A stretch of 64,000 nucleotides of DNA, taken from assembly GCA_037833965.1 (NCBI GenBank), contig AP031356.1:20792501-20856500 (forward strand), read 5' to 3'. Made by a program: the position numbers and the translations under genes. Positions 44,301 through 55,775 of this stretch are shown here, one piece after another. Each line of letters opens with the position of its first letter. The stretch's first letter is position 1. The notes under the pieces are model-generated. The model had not been told where the DNA came from and made no database searches. It worked only from the letters and a program-made list of their open reading frames with translations. This DNA is from Marchantia polymorpha subsp. ruderalis (Eukaryota; Streptophyta; Marchantiopsida; Marchantiales; Marchantiaceae).

Positions 44301-47300
44301 GGCTAGCAATATGTTCGATGGAAATCTGACTTCATTAATGGGAGCATTGGACGAATCGATTCAAAACTTGTGAGTTCAACGAACAGTTTAGGCTTCGAGC
44401 TTTATACTATTTTCACACGGTTCTCATTATTTCTGGTCCCATATCCAGTGACATTGCGTCAAAATTGTCACTCAATCAGGATTATTCATCCTGTACTGTT
44501 CGAAGATATTGTATTTAAACATCTCCAGAGCATTTTTCCAATGTTTTATAATCGATTGTAGAAGACAAATATGAAACTTGTGTTGCCTGCAGAGACCTCA
44601 GCAATAACAAATTCGTCGGACCCATACCTGGGAATATAGAAGTGCTAGAAAACTTGGAGAATTTGGATATGTCCAACAACCAGTTGTCGAGCGAGTTAGC
44701 AGTCAACTTCACTAAACTCAGGAATTTGAAAAATCTGTAAGTACACGTTTCAATCAGAGGTAAATTAGACTTGGAGCTTCTGATTAAACAAAGGTAAAGT
44801 TGACGTGAGGATCCCTTGCAGTCGAGAAATTTTTTTATTTTTATTGTTTAAAAGTATCTCGTTTCTAAATGAGACTGAGGAAAAGAATCGTGATTTCAGG
44901 AACTTGAGCCATAATAATCTGATCGGTACAGTGCCTGACAGCATCTGGAACAGTCGCAATCTTCAATTTGTGTGAGTACGCAGTTCCCAGTCCTCGTATC
45001 ATATCAGTAGTTAATGTAGCGAAGTCACTAGATTTTGATTCAACTGTATCAAGAGAAAACTGCTATAGTATGTTGGAACAAGCAAGATAACTGGTCAGTT
45101 CTGTATGATTTGAATTTCATTATTGCTTCTGTTTTACGGACAGCGACGATGCATTTGGCTGGATAATTTTCACATTTGTAGAGACAATATTTGATGTTAT
45201 AGTCCTTTTCTTATAACTGAGAACGAAATCTTGATTTTGAGCACTGAAATTACTCATGAATAGATTTTATGTTCGATGTGCAATTTATCAACAATTCAAA
45301 ACCATATAATCCAACTTCTGTATATACGTGTAGTTTCTCGACACTTCATTGAAGTATTTCTAATCTGTTCACTCAGGAATTTGAGAAACAACAGCTTTGT
45401 GGAATTGAATCTTACAACATGGTATAACAAAGTTGCCGAAGGCAAGAGTCTCGATGCTCGTCCAATTCAGCTGCGTTTGGCTGGAAATCAAATACACAGC
45501 ATTATCTCACCCAGCCTTCAAGCTTTAGAGAGAATAATAGTAGCGCCACCTTCACTATCTGAGCAGCTGCTCTCAATACAGTCTTCACAAACTTTTATCT
45601 TGTAAGTAATTAGCCTTCTTACTCTCTGACCTGGTTCAGATGTCCAGATCTTGTCTACCCGAAACGCAAATACTTTGGATTGCTTTCAAAGATGTTCGTT
45701 TTCCAACTGATTTATGTACCCGCATGTCAAAGTCTGAAAATTTAAGGATAATTAAATTGCTGCTGAGATGGATTCCTGTTTAGAGAAAATTGTTTTAAAA
45801 CGCACTCATTGTAATTTCAAAGGCTTGGAGAGAATCCATGGTGCCTCAATGATACTGAGGGAGTGAATTTAAAGTTCATCAAAAAATACATGTGCCGATC
45901 TGAGGAGCATGAGAACTTCTGGGCGTCCCCATGTGAGTTCCGAACTTGCACACTATTTCGTTACTGTAACCAAGATCAAAATTCGTTCGAACAGTTTATG
46001 AACTATCTTCAGATATTGAATAGGCACATTTTCAAAGTCTTGTGTCATGCAAGTATGCCGGCTGAAATCATCTTATGTGAAACTCTAGCTTCACAAATAT
46101 CAATTCTCATCATAATCCTGGTGTGGTATGTGAGCGTACGCAGCAAACGATGGTGTCCAAACAGGAATAGTAATTGCCGTGGGCGTGGTATCTGGAATAT
46201 TCGTGTTACTTATGAGTTGTTTAGTCATATTCTTCACGTGGAAAATGAAAAGAAGCAGTCGTGAACTTCAACAGATACAAGAAGGTCAGTTCTCAGCATA
46301 CGATTTTGAGGAATCTTTTGGCTCATCGTCTTGAGAATGATCTCTTGGTTTCAACCTTGTGAGTTAAAAAAAGCTGCTCCTTCGTATTCGTATTAACGCT
46401 AGTAACCTTGACATTTCTCAGTTTTAGCAAAAGACAACGTGAAGCCACCGATTTTCAGCTACCAAGTACTCAAAACCGCGACTCACAGTTTCTCTAGTTC
46501 CAACGAGTTAGGAAAAGGTGGATTTGGCACTGTTTTCAAGGTAATACGCCTGACATTGTGATATGCACATCTCTAAAGCGTCTATAAACGATGGGTTAAG
46601 ATTTCATTCCTTTTTTCTGTCAGAGTAAGTCTAGTATCCTGGATTTACAGTCATCTCTTTCACTAGGAAAGTGTAGGGAGCACATCGAAGTGTAACAAGT
46701 AACTGTCTTTGACAGGCTGAACTAGCAGATGGGAGTATTGTTGCTGTGAAGAGACTCACTCAGACAAAGCAGAGTACATCGGACTTCTTGAAAGAAATGG
46801 TAAACATCTCGGGTATCAAACATAGACATCTGATTCAACTCAAGGGATGTTGCGTAGGGGAGAATCAGCAACGGATGCTGATTTACGAATACGCGGAGAA
46901 CAAGAGCCTCGCAGAAGCCCTGTTTGGTGAGTCAGAAGCACAGAAGCACTGTTTGGTGAGAAAATATTGAGTTCTTCAAGGATAATGTATCTACTAGTAT
47001 CACAATAGATAGAAGTTTTTGCATGTATATTAAGCTAGCGAGCAAGAGTTATGGGCTCCATTGTTTGCTTGGAAGAATTTTGAGTTTTTATTGCGAACGG
47101 TTCAAGTGGATGTATTGGATATTAAGTAAATAACCTACTCGTATTTGGGACTAAGAAGGGGAGAGTTTTTGTCTTCGGACTCACATGTGTAATAGCATAG
47201 AGAGCATGCGGTTAAACACTACGAAAAATATGCTAATTATCTCAGAGTTTTATGTATGCCGCTGACCAACAGGTTCAGGTCCTCAATGTGCGACCTTCTT

Positions 47301-48658
47301 GAACTGGAAACAACGTTACAACATATGCTTGGGAATAGCCCGTGGACTTGCGTACTTACATGAAGAATTGCAGCCGGGTATGATTCACAGGTGAGAATGC
47401 TTAGACTCCAACCTCATCTGCAAACCATCCACGTTTCGATTCTGTTCTGTGTAGAACACATCTAAAGAGATGGGAAGGGCACGGAGTTTTAACACCGAAT
47501 GCCCATGCTCTGGGATATCTCATGCAGCTTGTTCTTGTGCATTACACCGTGACGACATGCGAAGGCACATATCATGGAGTTTTCTGCAGGCTTGTGCTTC
47601 GTAACCAGCTTATTTTGAGATGTGTGATTTCTCGGCTTTATACACTGACACCTGCCTCTGAACTCTCAGAGACATAAAGCCGGAAAATATTCTTCTGGAC
47701 AAGAATTACAACGCAAAGATTGCCGACTTTGGACTCGTCCGGCACGCTAATGATTCAAATGACACTCAAGTCACCATGAACATTGGAGGAACGAGGTACT
47801 TCTATAGTCCGAATCGATTCATGAGTATCAAATGCACGACAGTCGCACTCAATTGGTGAGACTCGCAGTTGAGACTTGAATGTGGTATGCCCTTAGAGCA
47901 AGGCACTAACAGTTTGGATTCCATTCCATGCAACTACAGGGGCTACTTTTCACCAGAGTATGCACTAGAAGGCGTCGTATCCGAGAAACTGGATGTGTAT
48001 AGCTTTGGTGTAGTCTTGCTGGAAATCGTTGCTGGAAGAAGGTGCATCGATCTGAAGTTGCCACAAGAACAAAGTGTTCTACGCTCCTGGGTGGGTGATT
48101 CTTATATTGCACTGCATCATTATAGCACGAACATTCCAAATCCAGCTCACAAAGCTTCAGGCTTTCAGGAGATACTCATCTGCCTCCTTTATCTGCTACT
48201 TCTGCCAATTTCATTCATCAGAATACCGTCGCGAATCTGATTACGGCTATTTTCCTCTTCGGCCTCTCACACCCTCATGACATGCGCAGGCTATAACTTT
48301 GTACAAGGAAGGCAAGGTTTTGAACCTGGTCGACAAAAGATTGGAGGGCGATTATGACGAAGAAGAAGTCCTGCTCGTGGTGAACATGGCTCTGTCTTGT
48401 CTGCAAGCAGATCCCAAGAAACGCGCAACGATGTCTCAACTGGTGAACGTCCTCATGAAGAACTCAAATGCAAGTGTAGCTGTGGACATCGTCAACGAGC
48501 TACAATCCCAGACACCATACTTGTGGAGCATATCAGAGGACGAACACTACGTGGATGCATATCCTAGTAGACAAGGCGTTCAAGGAGAATCAGCCGAACT
48601 TGCTTTAATGTCATCATTTGCCGCCGATTCACAAGCCTCGGTTATGGTGCCTCGATAG
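41343..48658 (+). CDS. Malectin-like/LRR receptor-like protein kinase, 18 exons
   Basis: A plasma-membrane receptor kinase. Exons inferred from GT-AG sites and phase: 41343-41433, 41656-42298, 42416-42936, 43056-43185, 43534-43677, 43896-43970, 44295-44369, 44593-44736, 44900-44971, 45377-45601, 45823-45932, 46144-46284, 46422-46540, 46716-46926, 47273-47390, 47670-47795, 47940-48090, 48290-48658. They total 3,465 nt (1,154 residues) in frame. Signal peptide ~1-24; malectin-like domain from FISIDCGG to ~418; GDPCLP.PWDW linker; about eight LRRs to ~705, several exons being multiples of 72 nt; ENPWC cap; membrane segment ~750-773; kinase ~810-1090 with [25 protein letters not shown] and GYFSPEYA. 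All key catalytic residues are present, so it should be an active RD kinase. The ectodomain order is that of LRR-I, while the kinase ([21 protein letters not shown]) resembles LRR-VIII. An upstream in-frame ATG at 41283 would add 20 residues; 41343 gives the better signal peptide. The ligand is unknown. Confidence 0.88.
43376..43495 (+). pseudogene. Decayed LRR exon inside intron 4 of the receptor kinase
   Basis: After a good acceptor (TTGCAG) the sequence reads NLSSKP, GELDVDL, then [13 protein letters not shown], parallel to NLTGKG, GVLPRVF and [13 protein letters not shown] of real exon 5 at 43534. It carries in-frame stops and lacks a usable donor, so it should be skipped: exon 4 to 43534 restores phase and the conserved motif. 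Confidence 0.7.
46920..46960 (+). promoter_or_regulatory. Duplicated splice-donor context at exon 14
   Basis: CTGTTTGGTGAG occurs twice 29 nt apart (exon ends 46926 and 46955). The first keeps the kinase frame into exon 15. Use of the second would add 29 nt and shift the frame. Confidence 0.5.
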
Positions 48659-50567
48659 TACGTACATGAGCTCATGCAGTATCTCAACTTCCTAGATTAG
48701 GTCGTCTGTTCCCTATGTTCTCTCCCAGATATCTCAGTTGACATTACCTTTGCGTGTGCCCTTGAGACACTGTCGTAGGGAGATCAGTGTTTACATTGAA
48801 CAAGAGTCCATTTACTTCATGCTCCGTCTAATTTCAAGCAACTGCATTCCGATCGTGAGTTATAGAAGGGTCACATATTTTAATACTCCATGTAATTTCA
48901 AGCATCTGCATTAGTTATTCCTTAAACTTGCTAGTTAGTTGCTAGTTGCTAGCTAGCTACTACTTGTTAATATAGATTCTGGATTGAATATTGCCTCGTA
49001 CAGAAACCAAACTGATTTATGAGAGAAAAATAGAAATCTTAAGATGAGAGTTTAAACATCTTAATGTGAATCGATTAGCTTTTTTAAGGTCTTCAAATAT
49101 GAAAGCATATGAGTCACTATTGTAGTCATTCTTGACCATGCAAAGACTCCACTCTGGATGGCAGTAAAATATTATTTTAACTGACTCGTGATATCGGTAC
49201 TCAAAACTTGGCTATCCAGATTTCTTGTTTGAAAACATGAGCCATGTTAAAACACCACATTTTTACTAATTAGACACAATAAAATCACTACAGAAATACT
49301 TGATATTATGACTCAATGTTATTCTAGTCTGTCAAGCCGAGTATGGTATCTAGAATTTTCGCTCGTTGACGATGTCCACTCACCTGCAGACAACAACTGC
49401 ATGACATTTACATCTCACGTTGTAAAATATCAAAACACTAATTTTTGTAAATACATTATGTGCCGTTGTGACATGGCTAGTATGATAAGAAGAGTGTTGA
49501 TGAATCATGTTTTGCTGCGTTGCAGATCATTTTTGCTTGCATCATCATCCACAAAGCCAAATTTTGCGCCGGTAAAATAACAACTTTCGAAATGCTGCAG
49601 AGTTTGGAGAGCAAGCAGGCGATTAAAGCTCACAGTGAACTTCGATAAAACAATCGAATGACCTTTTCAGAGCCATTTTGCAGATTCTGAGGTGAGTTCA
49701 CGGGGAGTTCACAGAAGTAGCAATTAGTTATGTCGCTTAAAGACAAGGCTTTAAGTGTAGAGATATATGAATTCAGAGAGTTGGACACTGCATCAATGAA
49801 AACGTATCCCTGTGATAGAGAAATGGACATTAACTATAGCCATGATTCACTGCCAGATTATAACTCGGAGGTTGAAAACAAAAAAGAGGGTATATTTCAG
49901 TTCGTCCAGTTGGTGGACAACCTGATGATCATCTTCACATTACACATCCGAGAAAGTTTGTAGCAAATTGAAAATATGTGAACTTTAAGGGATCTGAACG
50001 ACAAAAAACAGTGTGATGGTTGGATGAGATGAGGTGACTAGTGATAATTGAGGCAGGATGCATTCATTGAGCGAGTTCAGTCTGAAGAAAAGGAGAGAAC
50101 TGGATAGTAATTACGGCAGTAGACAAGTCCGTGATGGAAAAATGATGCTCGCGTGTTGGATGGACTAGACGAAAACACTAAAAGAACGAAGATAAAAAAC
50201 CTGGGAAATCAAAGTGTGTTTTGTTAGTTTTAACAGAACGATGATTTAATGGATGAACTTGGTGGATTTTTACTACGTTCGTTTAGACAACACAAGACAA
50301 GACTAATAGAGATTGGGGATTATAGTGAGAATTTGTAATACCATGAGTTCTGAACAAAGACTGATAATTAAATACAAGTATAAATGCAAGATTATGTGAA
50401 TTGTATGAAGTTTATACATATCAATGTATAAACTTCAAATACAAATCTTTATGGTAATGTTAAAATATGGTTGAAATTTTAACCAAAAATATATATTTTT
50501 TGATACTTGAAAGAGATGCGAAAATGATTTAAATGTTAGTAGTTTCCTCAAGATTTTGATTATTTTC
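48659..50567. other. 3' flank and intergenic DNA
   Basis: AT-rich DNA with no recognisable gene. It contains short CTAGTTG-type repeats near 48930-48965 and a 13-bp perfect hairpin at 50407-50436 (GAAGTTTATACAT/ATGTATAAACTTC). Small ORFs here lack protein-like composition. Confidence 0.5.
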
Positions 50568-51595
50568 AGTTCTGTAATAACCCACCAAAGGCTAAAACTG
50601 CAGTATGGTGGTAAAAAGATCGAACCCACATGGACAGAGGCAACACACAGAGTAAAAGTGTCACATTTAACAGACTTTTGGTAGAGTTTGAATTCTAGGC
50701 GACTGTCACTCCCAGAAATACTGCAGTGCTCGACTCGGAGGCTCGACTCGGAGGAGGATCTCAACTCGGAGGATGCTCGGAGGATGCACGGTACAGCTTG
50801 GTCACTCAACACACACACACACACCTGAAACTGGCAAAAAGCACAACTCGGAGGTCGGTCAGGACCTCCGCTTCGGATTTCAGGAGGAAAGTGTCTCGCA
50901 AGTTCACTCAGAGGTTCTGCAGGAAGTGCCTCCCACTCCGGCTTTTACTGCCCTTCCGCCAGGAACTAGCGGGGGTACCCGGACTGGACTTCTCACTTCG
51001 GAACGAAGCCTCTACGTACGCCGTGGACGTCACCCTCGACTATCACACAAAACGCAGGGAGTGCAGACCCGACTGAGAACTTACTGAAAACACGATCCAG
51101 TAACACACACACAACCTGAATTACAAACCAAGGTTTACACGAAGTAATGAAACTTCACATTGGCATTCAGGGGAAACTTCCCGTAGGAGTACAATCAGGA
51201 TATGTCACTCGAAGGAGTAAGGGGGAACTGTTCAAGTATCTAACTCGCAGCCGGCTCTGAGTATCAGAAATCACCCGCAGGTGCAGATCCGCACTACTCA
51301 AGTCTCTAACCGGGTACTAGCTCTGAACATTCAGCCGAAGGCCTTCAACTACAACATACGGTAACTTCGCTATGCTGCAGCTTCTCTACGTGGTGCCAGG
51401 ACCAAAATGCACAAACACGCCAAGAAAGTGAGTTCCTGATCTGCACTTCCGAAACTGGAAGAGTCAAAAGGCAAAACGCCTTGAACTACTTTATACCTTC
51501 TAAGGTCCTAACTAACACTACACTACCCGCTAGGGTGCGAGCCGCAACAGATCCTACACCTGAGAAGTCGGCGGCTACCTTCCCCTCTAACTTAC

Positions 51596-51634
51596 AACCT
51601 AAATCTAACCCTAACCCTAAATCTAAATCCTAAG
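51596..51634 (+). repeat. Telomere-like tract in LTR J
   Basis: Short run of CCTAAATCTAACCCTAACCC type with CTAAATC variants, close to the plant telomere unit CCCTAAA. It recurs at the same LTR position at 56800-56836 and 59880-59916. Confidence 0.7.
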
Positions 51635-52123
51635 CCTACTGTACTGAGCCGCCAGCGTCTTTACATCCGAGATCTGAGGCTGAATATTTGCAGGCATGCG
51701 TGGCCGACTGAGATCAACGGCCCCACCAAATTTCAGATCCATCCGACCGTCCATCGCAGAGATATGGACTCCGCAAGATCTCTGAACCGCATCCGGTTTT
51801 CCGACTCCGAGTTTGCCGACTTGAAGTTCGCCGACCTCAAGTTCGCCGACTCCGAGTTCTCCGAAGGCGTTGACCGCCGAAGACGCACTTCCGCACCTTT
51901 GCCTATTTGTAACAGTCGCTTCCGACACCCATAACTCACAGATCCTTGATCTGTTTCAAGAGTTCTTGGGCTCGTTGGAACGAGCGCGTCAAGCTCTTTC
52001 TAACGAGACCCTAACTGAGTCAAACCGTTACGAGTTGAAAGAGTTATGCCAGTTTTATCCTTCGCCGAAGGCACACTGTCGAAGGCTTGTTATCTGTTAT
52101 CGCCGAAGGCGCCCGCACGATGT

Positions 52124-52815
52124 TTCGCCGACTCCGAGTTCTCTGACCTCAAGTTTTCCGACTTGAAGTTCGCCGACCTCGAGTTCGCCGACCTCAAGTT
52201 CTCCGACCTCGAGTTCTCCGACTTGAAGTTCGCCGACCTCGAGTTCTCCGACTTGAAGTTCTTTGACCTCGAGTTCGCCGACCTCAAGTTTGCCGACCTC
52301 GAGTTTGCTGACTTGAAGTTCTTTGACCTCGAGTTCGCCGACCTCAAGTTTTCCGACCTCGAGTTTGCTGACTTGAAGTTCTTTGACCTCGAGTTCGCCG
52401 ACCTCAAGTTTGCCGACTCCGAGTTTGCTGACTTGAAGTTCTCCGACCTCGAGTTCGCCGACCTCAAGTTTTCCGACCTCGAGTTTGCTGACTTGAAGTT
52501 CTTTGACCTCGAGTTCGCCGATCTCAAGTTCTCCGACCTCGAGTTCGCCGACCTCAAGTTTTCCGACCTCGAGTTCGCCGACCTCAAGTTTTCCGACCTC
52601 GAGTTTGCTGACTTGAAGTTCTTTGACCTCGAGTTCGCCGATCTCAAGTTCTCCGACCTCGAGTTCGCCGACCTCAAGTTTTCCGACCTCGAGTTTGCTG
52701 ACTTGAAGTTTTCTGACCTCGAGTTCGCCGATCTCAAGTTCTCCGACCTCGAGTTCGCCGACCTCAAGTTTTCCGACCTCGAGTTCTCCGACCTCGAGTT
52801 TGCCGACTTGAAGTT
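52124..52815. repeat. 15-bp minisatellite, ~46 units, LTR J
   Basis: Units alternate between TTCGCCGACCTCGAG and TTCTCCGACTTGAAG with few changes (30-bp higher order). Because 15 is a multiple of 3, one plus frame (FADLEFSDLKF) and two minus frames stay open across the array. A shorter cluster lies at about 51797-51860. Confidence 0.95.
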
Positions 52816-53275
52816 GACCCGAAGACGTCCGTCGCCGAAGGCGAACATCTAGGGCCGAAGGTGGATATTCTGCTGACGACGAACTCCTTCCGCCTATCCG
52901 TAGGCGTTGTCCTTTGCATCTTCCGACAGTCACAACTCCCTGAGTCCTCATCCGTTCCAGGCTTTCTTGGGCTCGTTAGAACGAGCGCGTCGAGTTCTTT
53001 CCAACAAAACCCTAAGTAACTCAAGGCGTTAAGAATTGAGGAAGTTATGAGTGATCTACCGCCGAAGGTGCTCGAAGCGAGTCCTGCAGCGTGAACCGCC
53101 CGTTCCATTCCAAGTGTTCCACTGTGGCCTAAGCCCAAAACCCCTTGACTGTCCTCGATCCTCTTTTTACTCTGGCTTTGCGTACCGATTACTATTTACA
53201 GCTGCTACCACGGTACTTACTAATCAAAAATGTTCTAATTCCGACGAAAAACAAAAAGTGGGTTACCACAAGTTC

Positions 53276-54802
53276 ATTCAAATATGATAAGTTAAACTAG
53301 TTAGCTTTTGTTCATGAAAAGATTGGATTAATGTTTTATCACACAATTCAGAATTTCTTAAAATGTTTGATATTTCTTGAATATAGATTTGTTGGATGAT
53401 ATACATATTTCGTTTCTTGGAAATGCTTCTCATTTCAAATATCGATTTGGACCAGCCAATGAAATTTGAAAACGAAAGAAAATCAACATGTTGAAATTGG
53501 CAAAGAGCAACACTATAGTCAAAATCTGTTAATCATAAAGAACAAGAGCATGTAGGATTTCTGTTCTTTTAGAATCTTCACGCTCGAAATTCCATGCAAT
53601 CTGAGCTGTTTTTTTATGATCACACTGTGATTTCAACGGACCAATTTGCTAGGATGTACAAACTTGTATAATGCCAACTATGGACGATGAGACTTAACAA
53701 GGCTTTGAGTTGAATGGGGAAAAAAATCTCAAGGAAGTGTCTTGATTCAGATCTGGATGGATTCGCAGCTTTTAGCACCATTCAGAACAAACATTTGCGT
53801 CGTCCACAGCTTGGAAATGCTATCGTACATCATCCTCCATCAACAGATGATGTGATCGATAATTTTTCTTTTATCTTTTTCATTTGAATGAGATGGCTCT
53901 ATTGAAAGAAATCTTAATTTCATATTGATTATTGTTCACGTTATACATTTGAGGAGGGTACAAAAGTAGATCCATGCACATATTAGACTTTTTTATGTCT
54001 TGCGCCTCACCAGGTGTTTGATCTTTGACCTGCTAAAGCAGAGAGTTGTAATCCACTAATTCCAACAATTTGACAGTATTTTCACCAATCAAGTAAAATG
54101 CAACACTTTTGATATTGTATGTCCTTTGTAAAACCGAATGCTATGGAGGATTTTTGCATACTAGGAATTATGAAACTAGAACATGAAGTTAGTATTGAAT
54201 TGTGACCATGAGTATTTAAGACAGACCTGGTGTTTCTTACCATGAAGGGTTGATCGATTGGACCATGATTTTAGCATGCACTAACATACCGACTTCAACA
54301 TGTGTCTAAAGCTACCAACAATCTTGGATCAGATTTGTTGACTTCAGCTATCACTTTTGCAATCCTTGACGCAGTGTGAATTAACTTACCCATTGCTAGG
54401 ATGCCTTGAAGTCCATTTTCCAAGTTGATAAACTTTATGCAAATTTTTTTGTTTGGACGATGGCAAGATATAGCGGAACATGATTGGCATGATGCATACT
54501 GTAAATCTATATGTAAAAGATTTCTTCAAGCTCAGTGAAATAACCAACAGAGAATAAAAAAAATAGTCTTATCTTTAGCTTCACGCTTGTTCCGCATCTT
54601 TCTTATAGCTCCTTCACTAGCATTCTATTCATGCGCTAGAGTCACTTACTTGAAGAATTTGTCTTCCTCGTTAGGATTCATTGAAGAATTATTCTTTAGG
54701 TTTTTTGACATTGCAAATGAACCAGAAGATTGACAAATTATATTTCTAAAGGACTCACCTACCGGCTATGTATGCAAAATCCTTCTAAGTTCAAGATGCG
54801 TA
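53276..54802. other. Intergenic AT-rich DNA
   Basis: Nothing recognisable: no ORF with protein-like composition, no repeat and no RNA gene seen. Confidence 0.5.
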
Positions 54803-55775
54803 CTTAGGAGTAAGCCTCGGCAAGGAAAGGTAGCCCTAAAAGAATACCCGGTAAAAAGGTAAAAAGTAGGGGTAAAATTTAGAGGTTTGGATACAGGTAA
54901 GGGGTAATGTAAAGGTAGTGCTAATCGGATTATCCGGTAATTACCAGTAACGCTCGTACCCGCCAAAACCAAAAACGCGGACCCTCTCAAAATTACTGAG
55001 AATGTAATTCTGCAGATTCTCCTTGAATACGGTAACAACAATCGACTTGGTATTGGTTTTTTTCTTTTGTTGGTTCGAATTTTGAGTCAGGATGTTTTGC
55101 CTTTGCCGTGGCTTTACTCCAATAGGTTTTACCTATTACCTTGGGTTTATGTTAGTAAAACGAAATAAGTAATTTCATCTACGGAACATCACGTTCCCTA
55201 AACCACAAAGACCGGAATAAGAAACTGGCAAGTCTTTACTCGTTTGTGCGTGTCCTCTAACTCGGGAGAAAGAGATGCACGAAGGCTTTGCATACCGGTG
55301 ACGTTCTTTCTACAGATGGCTGAAAAAAATTCATCTTTCTACCCGCAGAAGTCTATCATTGCCGGTGCATCCATAATACCAATTTTGTCAAAAGTATATG
55401 ACTCTTTGCTTCTTCAGTACAAAGACGTACTCATCCAGAAAACAACAATGCAAGTTTAAGCAAAATGGTTAATTCCCACCTCAATCGATGTTCTGCATAA
55501 TCTACTAAAAATCTACTGAATGCACAAAGTGTAGATAAGGAGTTAAAGGTTAAGCTCTTGCACATGACGGCCTCCGACACAAATGATATGGAGAGTTTCC
55601 ATTCCATCACGGAATTGGAATCCTCCATACAATTCCGTGGACGGAGTACCAAAAAATATGAAATGTTTGATAAGCTTTTTAATGGCAAATTGAATTTTAC
55701 CTAAACCCTAAACCACAGTACCAGGTAACCAGGTAATTACCCGAGGTAAAGGTAGATAGTAGTGTTGCGAGTAAT

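Larger units (their letters stand above)
50573..53270 (-). mobile_element. Solo LTR J (minisatellite type), 2,698 bp
   Basis: On the minus strand begins TGTGGTAACCCAC (53270) and ends GGTGGGTTATTACA (50573), flanked by AGTTC on both sides (50568-50572 and 53271-53275). R-U5 resembles LTR F closely. U3 lacks the long coiled-coil frame and has a 15-bp minisatellite instead. TATA-like TATAAAG at 51488-51494. Confidence 0.95.

Noticed and set aside
51596-51634. Interstitial telomere marking a chromosome fusion
   Set aside because: The tract is under 40 bp, degenerate, and repeated at the same position in three LTR copies, so it belongs to the LTR.
52124-52815. CRISPR-like array
   Set aside because: Units are contiguous 15-mers with no unique spacers, and the context is a plant LTR; it is a minisatellite.
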